Below are positions 1 through 6,686 of a stretch of DNA of 7,916 nt, piece after piece (within the stretch, counting starts at the first letter, position 1; every line of letters starts with the position of its first letter). The position numbers and the translations under genes were made by a program. The stretch spans positions 1-7,916 of the forward strand of contig JAJRSV010000160.1 in NCBI GenBank assembly GCA_024278655.1. Direction: 5' to 3'. The stretch is from Bacteroidota bacterium (lineage in GTDB: Bacteria; Bacteroidota; Ignavibacteria; Ignavibacteriales; Ignavibacteriaceae). The notes below the pieces were generated by a model. The model searched no databases. It saw nothing but the letters and a program-made list of their open reading frames with translations, and had not been told where the DNA came from.

Positions 1-113
1 CAGCTATTTATCCCTTTGTTATGTTTATCAGTATCATATTTTTTTACTGATTTTGAAAATAAGTTCCTATCTATATAATTTAATATCTGACTGAAAAGTG
101 TTACATTTATCAT
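1..113 (-). CDS. IS4-family (DUF4372-type) transposase, N-terminal fragment
   Basis: This frame is open from an ATG at 113-111 to the window edge, giving 37 codons. The peptide starts MINVTLFSQILNYIDRNLF and continues with a VKKYDTDKHNKGINS segment. The pattern FSQ-hydrophobic-(D/R)xxLF/IF...KKYxTDKxxKGxxSW is what I know from the N-terminal DUF4372 domain of IS4-family DDE transposases common in Bacteroidota, and the next codon begins TG, as a tryptophan would. A good ribosome binding site (GAGG, about 7 bases before the ATG) supports the start. The catalytic DDE domain would lie beyond the left edge, so activity cannot be judged. Assignment rests on recognising a short N-terminal motif. Transposases of this kind cut and paste their own element; the leader in front of this one appears to carry a foldback structure. 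Confidence 0.72.
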   Translation of the reverse strand, partial: MINVTLFSQILNYIDRNLFSKSVKKYDTDKHNKGINS

Positions 114-114
114 T

Positions 115-181
115 GATCCCTCGATAATTTTGGTTTGTTTATTTTTTGTGAAACTAATTTACCAATCTTATCTGAGGGATC
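115..181 (-). repeat. Inverted repeat hiding the transposase ribosome binding site
   Basis: The arms are 115-134 and 161-181. From the outside in they pair as GATCCCTC with GAGGGATC (8 bp), then one unpaired base (t173), then GATAA with TTATC (5 bp), a two-base mismatch, then TTGGT with ACCAA (5 bp). The loop is 26 bases. On the minus-strand transcript the 3' arm holds the GAGGGATC that includes the transposase Shine-Dalgarno sequence, three bases before the ATG at 113. Any transcript entering from outside the element would therefore carry both arms and mask the start. A transcript starting inside the loop would not. On the plus strand the same hairpin is followed by a seven-T run (183-189), so it could also act as an outward terminator. 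Confidence 0.6.
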
Positions 182-283
182 CTTTTTTTATCGTTTTGGA
201 CAGATGTGATTAATAAGGATAAAATCAACAGCCGTCGCAGATTAGTCAGTAACGAAGAGTAATACCGAAATTCAATAAGTTGG

Positions 284-1066
284 TTAGTATGAGCTTATTT
301 TTTCTTTAGCTATCTGTTTGAATTTTTTATTCAGTTGTTCCTTAAAATCCTTCCCGACTTCGTCAAAAGCTTTTAATAAATCGGGGAATGTGTTTTTGCC
401 GCCTATAAAATCCCAATACTCGTTACCAACAAGAAAATCATTTGGTGGGTCCATCATTCCAACTTCTGTAAACCGATAATATGGTTTCGGATGATATGGA
501 TTATACGGAAATGCGAGATATACATTAACTCGTTTCCTTTTTCTTGCTACCCATTCTAATAATTTCGTTTTGCTTTTTTCAAACACATCGATATTCGGTT
601 TAACAGTTTTTATTTCAAAATAATATTCCCGACCGTTCCTTTTAAAATAGAAATCTGCAATGTTTCCGGATTTTTGATATTCACCGTTTACTGCAGAAGC
701 TTTTAGCACTTCCCGAATTTCCTTTTTGATATTAGCTTTCCTGTTACCGTTCCTTAATTCTGCTATTATTTTCGAAATAACCGTCTTTTGTTCTTTTGAA
801 ATAGCACCGCCAACACCATAATTTCGGAACGCTTCCTCCGCAGTTTCGGATGCGATAATTACAGATACCTCTTCATAAATACTCATTCCCAAAGTAGTAG
901 CTAATGAATGTATAAATGAATATGCTGCAATTTTTTCATTATCTTGAATGAGTCTCGATAAAAAAGGCATGGAGGTTGTTTCTCTGCCATAAGACTTTAA
1001 CTTTGCTTCTATTTTATTCGACAAAAGTTCTTTAATCTTTTGTTTCTGACTAAGAGACAATGCCAC
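284..1066 (-). CDS. TdeIII-family type II restriction endonuclease
   Basis: This 260-residue protein is recognised as a TdeIII-type restriction enzyme, which makes double-strand cuts at a short specific site in unmethylated DNA. A PD-(D/E)xK-type core is visible: D138 in the NIADFYF strand, then E151 and K153 in YYFEIKT. Downstream family-like blocks are KSKTKLLEWVARKRKR (165-179), YLAFPYNPYHPKPYYRFT (183-200) and the EYWDFIGGKNTF stretch (216-227). From memory the TdeIII prototype recognises GGNCC, but specificity cannot be read from this sequence. The start is GTG at 1066-1064, preceded by AGGA at 1078-1075 with 8 bases between. That AGGA overlaps the TAG stop of the upstream methyltransferase, so translation is probably coupled. 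The gene is full length with no visible break. It is read second, after the protecting methyltransferase, the safe order for establishment in a new host. Confidence 0.88.
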   Translation of the reverse strand: MALSLSQKQKIKELLSNKIEAKLKSYGRETTSMPFLSRLIQDNEKIAAYSFIHSLATTLGMSIYEEVSVIIASETAEEAFRNYGVGGAISKEQKTVISKIIAELRNGNRKANIKKEIREVLKASAVNGEYQKSGNIADFYFKRNGREYYFEIKTVKPNIDVFEKSKTKLLEWVARKRKRVNVYLAFPYNPYHPKPYYRFTEVGMMDPPNDFLVGNEYWDFIGGKNTFPDLLKAFDEVGKDFKEQLNKKFKQIAKEKISSY

Positions 1067-1076
1067 GTTATTTTTC

Positions 1077-2669
1077 CTACAAATGAAAAATTATTTCGGC
1101 GTAAGCAGATCTGTCTTTTTCAACCCTGTTAAGAACAGGTCGTTTATATTGATTTACTATTTTCATTCCCGACAATTCAGCAATTTGAGGATACAGGTTA
1201 TACTTGTCATTAGCTACCAGGAATATGTTATAATCATCTCGGAGAAATCGTTTGCAATTTATCAGCACTTCTGAAATTCCTTTAACATAAGAATCTCTTG
1301 CTTCCTTACCTTGTCCGGAAAATAATGGACCAATTTCCAGTTCATCTTTTCTTTCAAACCCAAATATTTCGTATGCATAAGCATGTTGTTCGTGATAATT
1401 AATTAGTCCTACATAGGGAGGTGACGAGAAGATGCCGGCTATCTTTTTTTTCTTAACGGTTTTGGCAAACTGAGGGTCTTTTTTTCTTAACTCTTCCACA
1501 ATATTGATTTGCCTGCTATCCCCAACTAAACAGATTTGTGAAGTATCGGTTTTGATTCTTTCAAAGGTTGAAATTCTATTAAGAGTATCTATGGAATACC
1601 TGCGCCACCAACCTATAATTGAGAAGATAGGTTTGCAAATTTTACCATGTTTTTTGCAATAATATGTTTCGGTTACGGGTTCTTTTAAGGTTGCTAAATC
1701 TGCATGGGTAGTTGCTCTGCAAGAACGAACTGTTCTACTCAGTATGATTGCCAGGGTTTTTTTGATATTTGGATCTTTTATGGTTTGAATTTTTTTAAAA
1801 ACAAATTCTATTTCTTCTCGTACTGGTGCTAAAAACCATTTATCTAAAAAGGTATCATTACTATCCTGGCTGATTTTAATATTGTAACGTCGAACTAAAT
1901 TTCTATAAACCCCCAAAAACTCCTTTTCTTTTTCTTTCGAATATTCCTTCTCATCAATCAGACCTTGCCTGATTTTTCGTTTATATTCAGGTGATGGAAA
2001 ATTCTTTTTATTATATTCAGACAATTCGGTTAATAATTGCTCTTCGAACTCTGCATTTTTTCTGTTTCTTTGAAAATTTTCTAATTCAAAAGTTAGTTCT
2101 TGTATTGCTTTGTGCAGTTTCGATATATCGTGCTTTGCTATTTTTACGTTACTAATCATAACGTTAAAAGCTGATATGTCAATTCCGATAGAGTGTAGCC
2201 CGAGTTCATTAGCTTGAACTAATGTTGTTCCGCTACCACAAAATGGATCTAAAACTATATCTCCTTTAGAAAAAAAGACATCTTTCTTATATTCATCGGT
2301 GTGTTCGTCAAGAAAATATTCTACTAATTGTGGAATAAATTTTCCTTTATAAGGATGCAAACGGTGTACATGCTTGGTTCTTTCTGATTCTCTATATTCA
2401 ACAAACGATAAGTGCCAATTTAAGTCATCGCCTAAAGTGGCTTTCCAATCTTTCTCTTTATTCTTAATTACGTCATAATATTTTTTGAGTTCGTTTTTAT
2501 CCACTAAAGGGTTGCCATTGTTTCCATATCTTTTAATTCTTCCATATTGTAATAAATACGAAATGTTTGATATAGTTACTTGTCTTCCAATATATTGTGA
2601 AGCCCAGCGGCTTGCCTTTCTCAAGTCCAATAAGTTATTCCCTTGTTTGAACAAGGTCATTTGAGTCAT
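1077..2669 (-). CDS. SPPY-type DNA methyltransferase with N-terminal HTH-like region (cognate of the TdeIII-like enzyme)
   Basis: This 530-residue protein is an S-adenosylmethionine-dependent DNA methyltransferase that should protect host sites from the neighbouring endonuclease. Motifs in order: motif X HPYKGKFIPQLVEYF (105-119), SAM-binding motif I DPFCGSGTT (141-149), motif II GIDIS (162-166), a long variable region (about 180-400) likely to hold target recognition, and catalytic motif IV SPPY (416-419). The order X-I-variable-IV resembles the alpha arrangement, and SPPY favours N4-methylcytosine, although N6-adenine cannot be excluded. Residues about 14-66 (ending NGNPLVDKNELKKYY) look like a MerR/excisionase-type helix-turn-helix, so the enzyme might repress its own gene. 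C317, C338, H341 and C345 could form a metal site. The start is ATG at 2669, with GGAG 10 bases upstream; a second in-frame ATG at 2660 is possible. It is the first gene of a two-gene unit, with 10 bases before the endonuclease. It is visibly more AT-rich than the helicase to its right. Confidence 0.88.
   Translation of the reverse strand: MTQMTLFKQGNNLLDLRKASRWASQYIGRQVTISNISYLLQYGRIKRYGNNGNPLVDKNELKKYYDVIKNKEKDWKATLGDDLNWHLSFVEYRESERTKHVHRLHPYKGKFIPQLVEYFLDEHTDEYKKDVFFSKGDIVLDPFCGSGTTLVQANELGLHSIGIDISAFNVMISNVKIAKHDISKLHKAIQELTFELENFQRNRKNAEFEEQLLTELSEYNKKNFPSPEYKRKIRQGLIDEKEYSKEKEKEFLGVYRNLVRRYNIKISQDSNDTFLDKWFLAPVREEIEFVFKKIQTIKDPNIKKTLAIILSRTVRSCRATTHADLATLKEPVTETYYCKKHGKICKPIFSIIGWWRRYSIDTLNRISTFERIKTDTSQICLVGDSRQINIVEELRKKDPQFAKTVKKKKIAGIFSSPPYVGLINYHEQHAYAYEIFGFERKDELEIGPLFSGQGKEARDSYVKGISEVLINCKRFLRDDYNIFLVANDKYNLYPQIAELSGMKIVNQYKRPVLNRVEKDRSAYAEIIFHL
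2641..2656 (-). promoter_or_regulatory. 16-bp palindrome over codons 5-10 of the methyltransferase
   Basis: CCTTGTTTGAACAAGG is a perfect inverted repeat of 7-bp arms around a 2-base centre, lying just inside the start of the methyltransferase gene. It could be a DNA operator bound by the HTH-like N-terminus of the same protein, or an mRNA hairpin near the ribosome landing site. Chance is also possible, since one palindrome of this size in 8 kb of AT-rich DNA is not extraordinary. Its position is what makes it notable. Confidence 0.35.
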
Positions 2670-2709
2670 CTCTTCAAATCTCCGTTTTATTATTTACGAT
2701 AACTTACTA

Positions 2710-2715
2710 ATTATA
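2710..2715 (-). promoter_or_regulatory. Candidate -10 box for the methyltransferase-endonuclease unit
   Basis: On the minus strand this reads TATAAT, a perfect -10 hexamer, 40 bases upstream of the methyltransferase ATG. Transcription from it would leave a leader of roughly 30-35 bases. No good -35 hexamer lies 16-18 bases upstream. In a Bacteroidota-type host the sigma-70 consensus may not apply, so this is weak. Confidence 0.3.
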
Positions 2716-2980
2716 ACGCATAAATATATTATCCCTAAAACCAATATAGATGTTTATTATTACTCGAAAAGTTTGTTCGATGCTTTACGCAGCCAAATCA
2801 TAACAGATTGAGTTTATATAAAATTAACTTAAATAATATCACAATTTTAAAGATATAATTAGAAGCTAAAACTTTACAGGATAATTGTCAATATTAACAG
2901 ATAAGAAAAGATGTTTGATAATTGACATGTTTGAAATTTCACAACACGGCAAGGAACTGCTGTGATAAAGAAAGGGAGAA

Positions 2981-3002
2981 AACATAAAAGTTCCGCAGGA
3001 AC
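2981..3002 (-). terminator. Weak candidate terminator of the floA-helicase operon
   Basis: On the minus strand, 18 bases after the helicase stop codon, GTTCC-TGC-GGAAC forms a 5-bp stem with a 3-base loop, followed by TTTTATGTTTT. The stem is short, so termination would be inefficient. It is the best candidate found between the operon and the restriction-modification genes. Confidence 0.35.
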
Positions 3003-3020
3003 GAACTAATGCTCAAAAAA

Positions 3021-5021
3021 TCAATAATCATCCTCAATCAACCAGCCCTCGGCTACGTTAGCTGATATTTCGGAAATGAAACGCGATGGCTTGGAGAGTG
3101 TTGTGCCTGCTTCACGACTGTACATATTCATCGGGTAAGTTATAAACAGGTTCTGCTTTGCACGTGTTGATGCAACATACATCAGGCGGCGTTCTTCTTC
3201 CAATGTTTCAATCTTTTCGGCTGAACGTGCGGAAGGGAAGTATCCTTCGATTGCATGAATAATAAACACCGAATGCCATTCCAATCCTTTTGCAGAGTGA
3301 ATTGTTGAAAGCGTTACAAATTCATCTTCCTTGTCGGTGCCTTCGATGTCAATCATGCTGTCAATTATCGGTTCAATTGCCATATCGGCTAACAGCGAAT
3401 CGAGCGAGCGGTATTTTTCGCTTATGCTTAAGAAAATTTCGAGGTCTTTGTTCCGCTTGTTAAAATCATCGTACTTGTCCTTGAACAACGGATAATAATA
3501 CTCGTAAACCATCTGCAGCTTTTCAACAGGGCGAATATCCATCGTATGAATTTTATATAGCAGCTTAAACAAATCAATCAGCTTTTTTATGTATGTTGAA
3601 TCTTTGTATGAATTCGGATGTGAATCAATCGATAACTTTGCCGTGGCTAATTCATCGAGTATGCGCTGTGCTGTTTTCGGTCCCACGCCTTCGTGAAGCA
3701 TTAAAACTCTGTACCAGCTAATCACATCTTTAGGGTTTGCGGCAATACGTAAAAACGCCAGCACATCTTTAATGTGTGCAGCTTCAATAAACTTCATCCC
3801 ACCGAACTTCTGAAACGGGATGTTTGCCTTTGCAAGTTCAATTTCCAAATCGAATGAATGATATGAAGAACGGAAAAGCACGGCGATATCGTTCAGCGGA
3901 ACGCCTTCTTCGCGCAGGTCGAGAATCTTTTCAACAATAAACTTCGATTGCATATTCTCATTCGATGCCGCAACAATGTTCGGCAGGTTACCGCCTTTCT
4001 TACGGGTGTATAAGACTTTTGTGTACTTTTCAATTGCATTGTTGCTTATCTGGTTTGCAAAATCCAAAACCGATTGAACACTGCGATAATTTTCTTCCAG
4101 CTTTATTATTTGCACGTTATCGAAAAGCTTCGGGAAATCGATTATGTTTTTGAAATCGGCTCCGCGGAAAGAATAAATTGCCTGCGAGTCGTCGCCGACA
4201 ACCATTACATTTTTGTTTACCTGTGCAAGTCCCTGCACAATTTCCGCCTGAAGATGATTCGTATCCTGGTATTCATCAACCATAATAAATTTAATCGATT
4301 GCAGTAGTGACTTTGCAGCGGCAGTTCCGCTAAACAGAAAGTCGCGCAGGTAAATCAGCAAATCATCGTAGTCTAAAAGATTATTCTTGCGCTTGTAGTT
4401 AATATAAATTTTATTGATTTCAATTATCTTATCGATTAACGGCATAAAGTGCGGATAGTCTTCTTCGATAATATCGCTTATACTTCTTCCCGTATTAACA
4501 CTTAAGCTGAAGACTTTATTAAGCGTATCTTTCTTCGGAAATCTTTTTTTATCCTCAATGAACGCATCACGCGAGCGTATAAGATTTATTATATCCGCAC
4601 TGTCTCCCTGGTCGAGAATTGTAAAGTTAGAATCCAGTCCCGCAGCTTTGGAGTAACGACGCAAAGTAATGTTCGCAAAAGAATGGAAAGTGCCGCCGCG
4701 TATTTTCGAACACCTGTCATCCAACAAGAGTGAAGCCCGGCGCATCATTTCGTTTGCAGCTTTGCGTGTAAAAGTTAACAGAAGAATCGACTTCGGGTCG
4801 TAGCCCATTTCAATTAATCGTGCAACGCGGTAAACCAGCGTACGGGTTTTTCCTGTTCCCGCGCCGGCAACTATCAGGTAAACGCCTTCGGTTGCCGCAA
4901 CCGCTTCGTACTGCGAAGGGTTGAGCACTTGCTGGTAATTTATTTTAAACCGCGACTCGTCAAAGTTTCCTGCAGGTTCTAACGAATGAATTCGTTTAAG
5001 CTTATACTTCTTCGGCTTCAT
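3021..5021 (-). CDS. UvrD/PcrA/Rep-like superfamily 1A DNA helicase
   Basis: This 666-residue ATP-dependent 3'-5' helicase would unwind DNA in repair or at stalled forks. The motifs are intact: Q motif LNPSQYEA (33-40), Walker A GAGTGKT (53-59, K58), Ia TFTRKAANEM (83-92), GTFHSF (110-115), Walker B DEYQD (249-253), III GDDSQAIYSFRGA (276-288), IV ENYRS (310-314), V STIHSAKGLEW (572-582) and VI EEERRLMYVASTRA (608-621). After motif VI only about 45 residues remain, so the C-terminal Tudor-like domain of UvrD/PcrA that contacts RNA polymerase seems absent, and the length is closer to Rep. A basic tail of about 30 residues (KPKKYKLKR) precedes the Q motif. The ATG lies one base after the stop of the 196-residue gene and has no clear Shine-Dalgarno, so translation probably depends on reinitiation. 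It is the last gene of the floA operon. The subfamily is left open. Confidence 0.93.
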   Translation of the reverse strand: MKPKKYKLKRIHSLEPAGNFDESRFKINYQQVLNPSQYEAVAATEGVYLIVAGAGTGKTRTLVYRVARLIEMGYDPKSILLLTFTRKAANEMMRRASLLLDDRCSKIRGGTFHSFANITLRRYSKAAGLDSNFTILDQGDSADIINLIRSRDAFIEDKKRFPKKDTLNKVFSLSVNTGRSISDIIEEDYPHFMPLIDKIIEINKIYINYKRKNNLLDYDDLLIYLRDFLFSGTAAAKSLLQSIKFIMVDEYQDTNHLQAEIVQGLAQVNKNVMVVGDDSQAIYSFRGADFKNIIDFPKLFDNVQIIKLEENYRSVQSVLDFANQISNNAIEKYTKVLYTRKKGGNLPNIVAASNENMQSKFIVEKILDLREEGVPLNDIAVLFRSSYHSFDLEIELAKANIPFQKFGGMKFIEAAHIKDVLAFLRIAANPKDVISWYRVLMLHEGVGPKTAQRILDELATAKLSIDSHPNSYKDSTYIKKLIDLFKLLYKIHTMDIRPVEKLQMVYEYYYPLFKDKYDDFNKRNKDLEIFLSISEKYRSLDSLLADMAIEPIIDSMIDIEGTDKEDEFVTLSTIHSAKGLEWHSVFIIHAIEGYFPSARSAEKIETLEEERRLMYVASTRAKQNLFITYPMNMYSREAGTTLSKPSRFISEISANVAEGWLIEDDY

Positions 5022-5022
5022 A

Positions 5023-5613
5023 CTATTTAAGAGCTTTCGGCTTTCCGATTATTTCAGAAATAATAACATATTCTTTCAACGACGACGGATCACTCAGTCT
5101 CTGCCTTATTGTTTGAATAATATCGGTAGCTGCTGTCGTTCTTATTTCAAGGTATTCCTGGAACTTTTCAGCTTTCTTCTCAGTACGTTTATCGACCGAT
5201 TTTTTAAATCTTTCTATTTCCTTCCGTTTCTTATCCCATGGATCGACAAAGGTGTGTTCGGAAACAGTTCTTTTATGAAAACTATCTTCCGGAACTTCCT
5301 TAAAATCTCTCCGCTGTCGTATCTCTTCCTTTATTTTATCTTCGATATTGGTTGTCAATGCTTTCGGTTTCGGTTTTTCCTGAGGCTGCCCGACCTGGAA
5401 AAATTTCTCCATTTCTTTTACAATATCGAAACTCTCCGCCGGTTTGGTTTCTTCCGGCACAACAGTTTTTTCCTGAACCGGATGCCGACCCGGCTGGTTA
5501 TCAGCATTCCGCTGTTGTTCAGCTTTCTTTTCCTTATCTTTCTTCCTGAAGAATGAGCTTATAAAACTGATAAGGATAAGTATATAAATTAATATTTCAA
5601 AAAAATTATCCAT
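5023..5613 (-). CDS. Single-pass membrane protein with charged cytoplasmic region, function unknown
   Basis: This 196-residue protein has one N-terminal hydrophobic helix (about 4-22, FFEILIYILILISFISSFF) followed at once by RKKDKEKK, so the bulk should face the cytoplasm. Residues 25-150 are highly charged, rich in K, E, P and Q, and look disordered, with possible coiled coil at 128-155. The C-terminal segment (about 156-196), ending SEIIGKPKALK, looks ordered and resembles an (I/L)xSEIxGxPxAL(R/K) ending that I associate with uncharacterised proteins of related phyla; that is from memory. The ATG overlaps the floA stop by 8 bases and is preceded by AAGAAGG, so co-expression with floA is likely. 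The overlap and shared membrane location suggest a FloA partner, as NfeD proteins are elsewhere, but no NfeD-like OB fold is evident. No enzymatic motif is visible. Confidence 0.8.
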   Translation of the reverse strand: MDNFFEILIYILILISFISSFFRKKDKEKKAEQQRNADNQPGRHPVQEKTVVPEETKPAESFDIVKEMEKFFQVGQPQEKPKPKALTTNIEDKIKEEIRQRRDFKEVPEDSFHKRTVSEHTFVDPWDKKRKEIERFKKSVDKRTEKKAEKFQEYLEIRTTAATDIIQTIRQRLSDPSSLKEYVIISEIIGKPKALK

Positions 5614-6598
5614 CGGTACCCTTCTTCTTATCTTCCGGTTTTGCTATTGCATCGCGCATATCCGTATCTGCCTGGATGTTTTTAATGTGATAATAATCCA
5701 TAATTCCAAGGTTACCTTTTCTGAATGCTTCTGCAATGGCTTTCGGAACTTCAGCTTCGGCTTCAACAACTCGTGCACGTTGCTTGGCAACTTCGGCAAT
5801 GTTTTCCTGTTCACTTGCAACTGCGGCGGCGCGTCTCTCTTCCGCTTTTGCACGTGCAACTTTAAGGTCGGCTTCCGCCTGGTCTGTTTGAAGAATTGCA
5901 CCTATGTTCTGTCCGATATCAACATCTGCAATATCGATTGAGAGAATCTCGAATGCTGTTCCCGCATCAAGCCCTTTTGCCAAAACACTTTTTGAAATTT
6001 TATCAGGGTTTTCCAATACTTCTTTGTGAGTTTGACTCGAGCCGATAGTAGAAACAATTCCTTCGCCAACTCTTGCAAGAACCGTTGTTTCTCCGGCACC
6101 ACCAACGAGCCGTTCGATGTTTGCTCTTACGGTTACCCTAGCAATTGCTTTAAGCTGAATACCGTCTTTTGCAACGGCTGCCACAACAGGGGTTTCGATG
6201 ACTTTAGGGATTACCGACATTTTAACCGCTTCGAGAACATCTCTTCCCGCAAGATCGATTGCTGCGGCTCTTTCGAATGTTAACCCGAGGTTTGCTTTGT
6301 CGGCTGATATTAACGCATTAACGACTTTAATTACGTTTCCTCCGGCAAGATAATGCGCTTCTAATTTTCCCTGCTCTATTACTATACCTGCTTTGGTGGC
6401 AGTTATCAAGCTGTTTACAATAACGCTTGGGGGAACTCTTCTTAACCGCATACCGATTAAGTCCTGAAAAATTTTCACTTTAACACCGGATGCAATAGCC
6501 GCTATGTAAAGCCGGACCGGTATAAAGTAGAAAAAGAAAATTAAGAATAAAAATACTGCCAGAATAATTACTAATGATAAACCTGTAATTGCTTCCAT
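5606..6598 (-). CDS. floA: Flotillin-like protein FloA (SPFH/UPF0365 family)
   Basis: FloA is a membrane scaffold that organises functional membrane microdomains and affects membrane fluidity. In the 330-residue form chosen here, residues about 6-28 are a strongly hydrophobic membrane segment. The family-typical KIFQDLIGMRLRRVPPS stretch (42-58) follows, then an SPFH/PHB region to about residue 225 with VGEGIVSTIGSSQTHKEVL (177-195), then an Ala/Glu-rich coiled region (about 238-290) and a charged tail. An upstream in-frame ATG at 6637 would add 13 residues, but it has no Shine-Dalgarno. The ATG at 6598 is preceded by GGAG with 6 bases between, and the resulting length fits the family, so I prefer it. 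It is the first gene of a three-gene operon. The usual bacterial partner nfeD is not next to it in this window; a different membrane protein follows instead. Confidence 0.92.
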   Translation of the reverse strand: MEAITGLSLVIILAVFLFLIFFFYFIPVRLYIAAIASGVKVKIFQDLIGMRLRRVPPSVIVNSLITATKAGIVIEQGKLEAHYLAGGNVIKVVNALISADKANLGLTFERAAAIDLAGRDVLEAVKMSVIPKVIETPVVAAVAKDGIQLKAIARVTVRANIERLVGGAGETTVLARVGEGIVSTIGSSQTHKEVLENPDKISKSVLAKGLDAGTAFEILSIDIADVDIGQNIGAILQTDQAEADLKVARAKAEERRAAAVASEQENIAEVAKQRARVVEAEAEVPKAIAEAFRKGNLGIMDYYHIKNIQADTDMRDAIAKPEDKKKGTDG

Positions 6599-6686
6599 AA
6601 TGTTCTCCGGGTAAAATTGTTTAATAAAATTCAGCATATAATATAAATGATTAATTGATAATATTCGCCTGAATAATGGAAATACA

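Larger units (their letters stand above)
1..203 (-). mobile_element. End of an IS4-family insertion sequence (partial)
   Basis: The transposase start, its leader and probably one terminus of an insertion sequence occupy the left edge. The exact outer boundary cannot be fixed because the other end is outside the window, so neither terminal inverted repeats nor target duplications can be compared. A candidate outer tip, read on the minus strand, is CTGTCCAAAACGA at 203-191, followed by an A-run and GGATCCCTC. This placement is a guess from how such ends look. The end lies about 80 bases past the endonuclease stop codon, so the element sits directly downstream of the restriction-modification genes. 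Confidence 0.55.
2670..3020. other. Noncoding gap between helicase operon and restriction-modification unit
   Basis: I see no convincing gene in this 351-base AT-rich stretch, and in particular no small controller (C) protein. It holds the candidate -10 box at 2710-2715; a short inverted repeat TCGAA/TTCGA (2764-2768, 2776-2780); a direct repeat GATAATTG (2880-2887, 2917-2924); and an inverted pair TGTCAAT/ATTGACA (2886-2892, 2921-2927). The minus strand of the first inverted arm reads TTGACA, but the only -10 partner at 17 bases is a poor TAGCTT. A possible terminator lies at its right end (2981-3002). The junction between the accessory block and the helicase operon should be here. Confidence 0.5.

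Noticed and set aside
275..299. AATAAG/CTTATT inverted repeat over the endonuclease stop as a terminator
   Set aside because: The stem is only six A/T-rich pairs with a 13-base loop and no U-run follows on the minus strand.
1083..1274. Plus-strand 63-codon frame opposite the methyltransferase C-terminus
   Set aside because: It lies fully antisense to a well-supported gene with clear motifs and has no recognisable protein features.
2922..2927. Perfect TTGACA on the plus strand as a -35 box
   Set aside because: No -10 match lies 16-18 bases downstream and no plus-strand gene follows.
3965..4307. Two plus-strand frames opposite the helicase
   Set aside because: They are antisense shadows of the helicase motif region, with no ribosome binding site or family signal.
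5113..5556. Plus-strand 147-codon Phe-rich frame opposite the 196-residue gene
   Set aside because: Its F/L-rich composition is what the complement of a K/E-rich gene gives; the minus-strand frame fits the operon spacing and has a ribosome binding site.
5644..6283. Several 67-85 codon frames on both strands inside floA
   Set aside because: floA is recognised along its whole length, so these are out-of-frame shadows.
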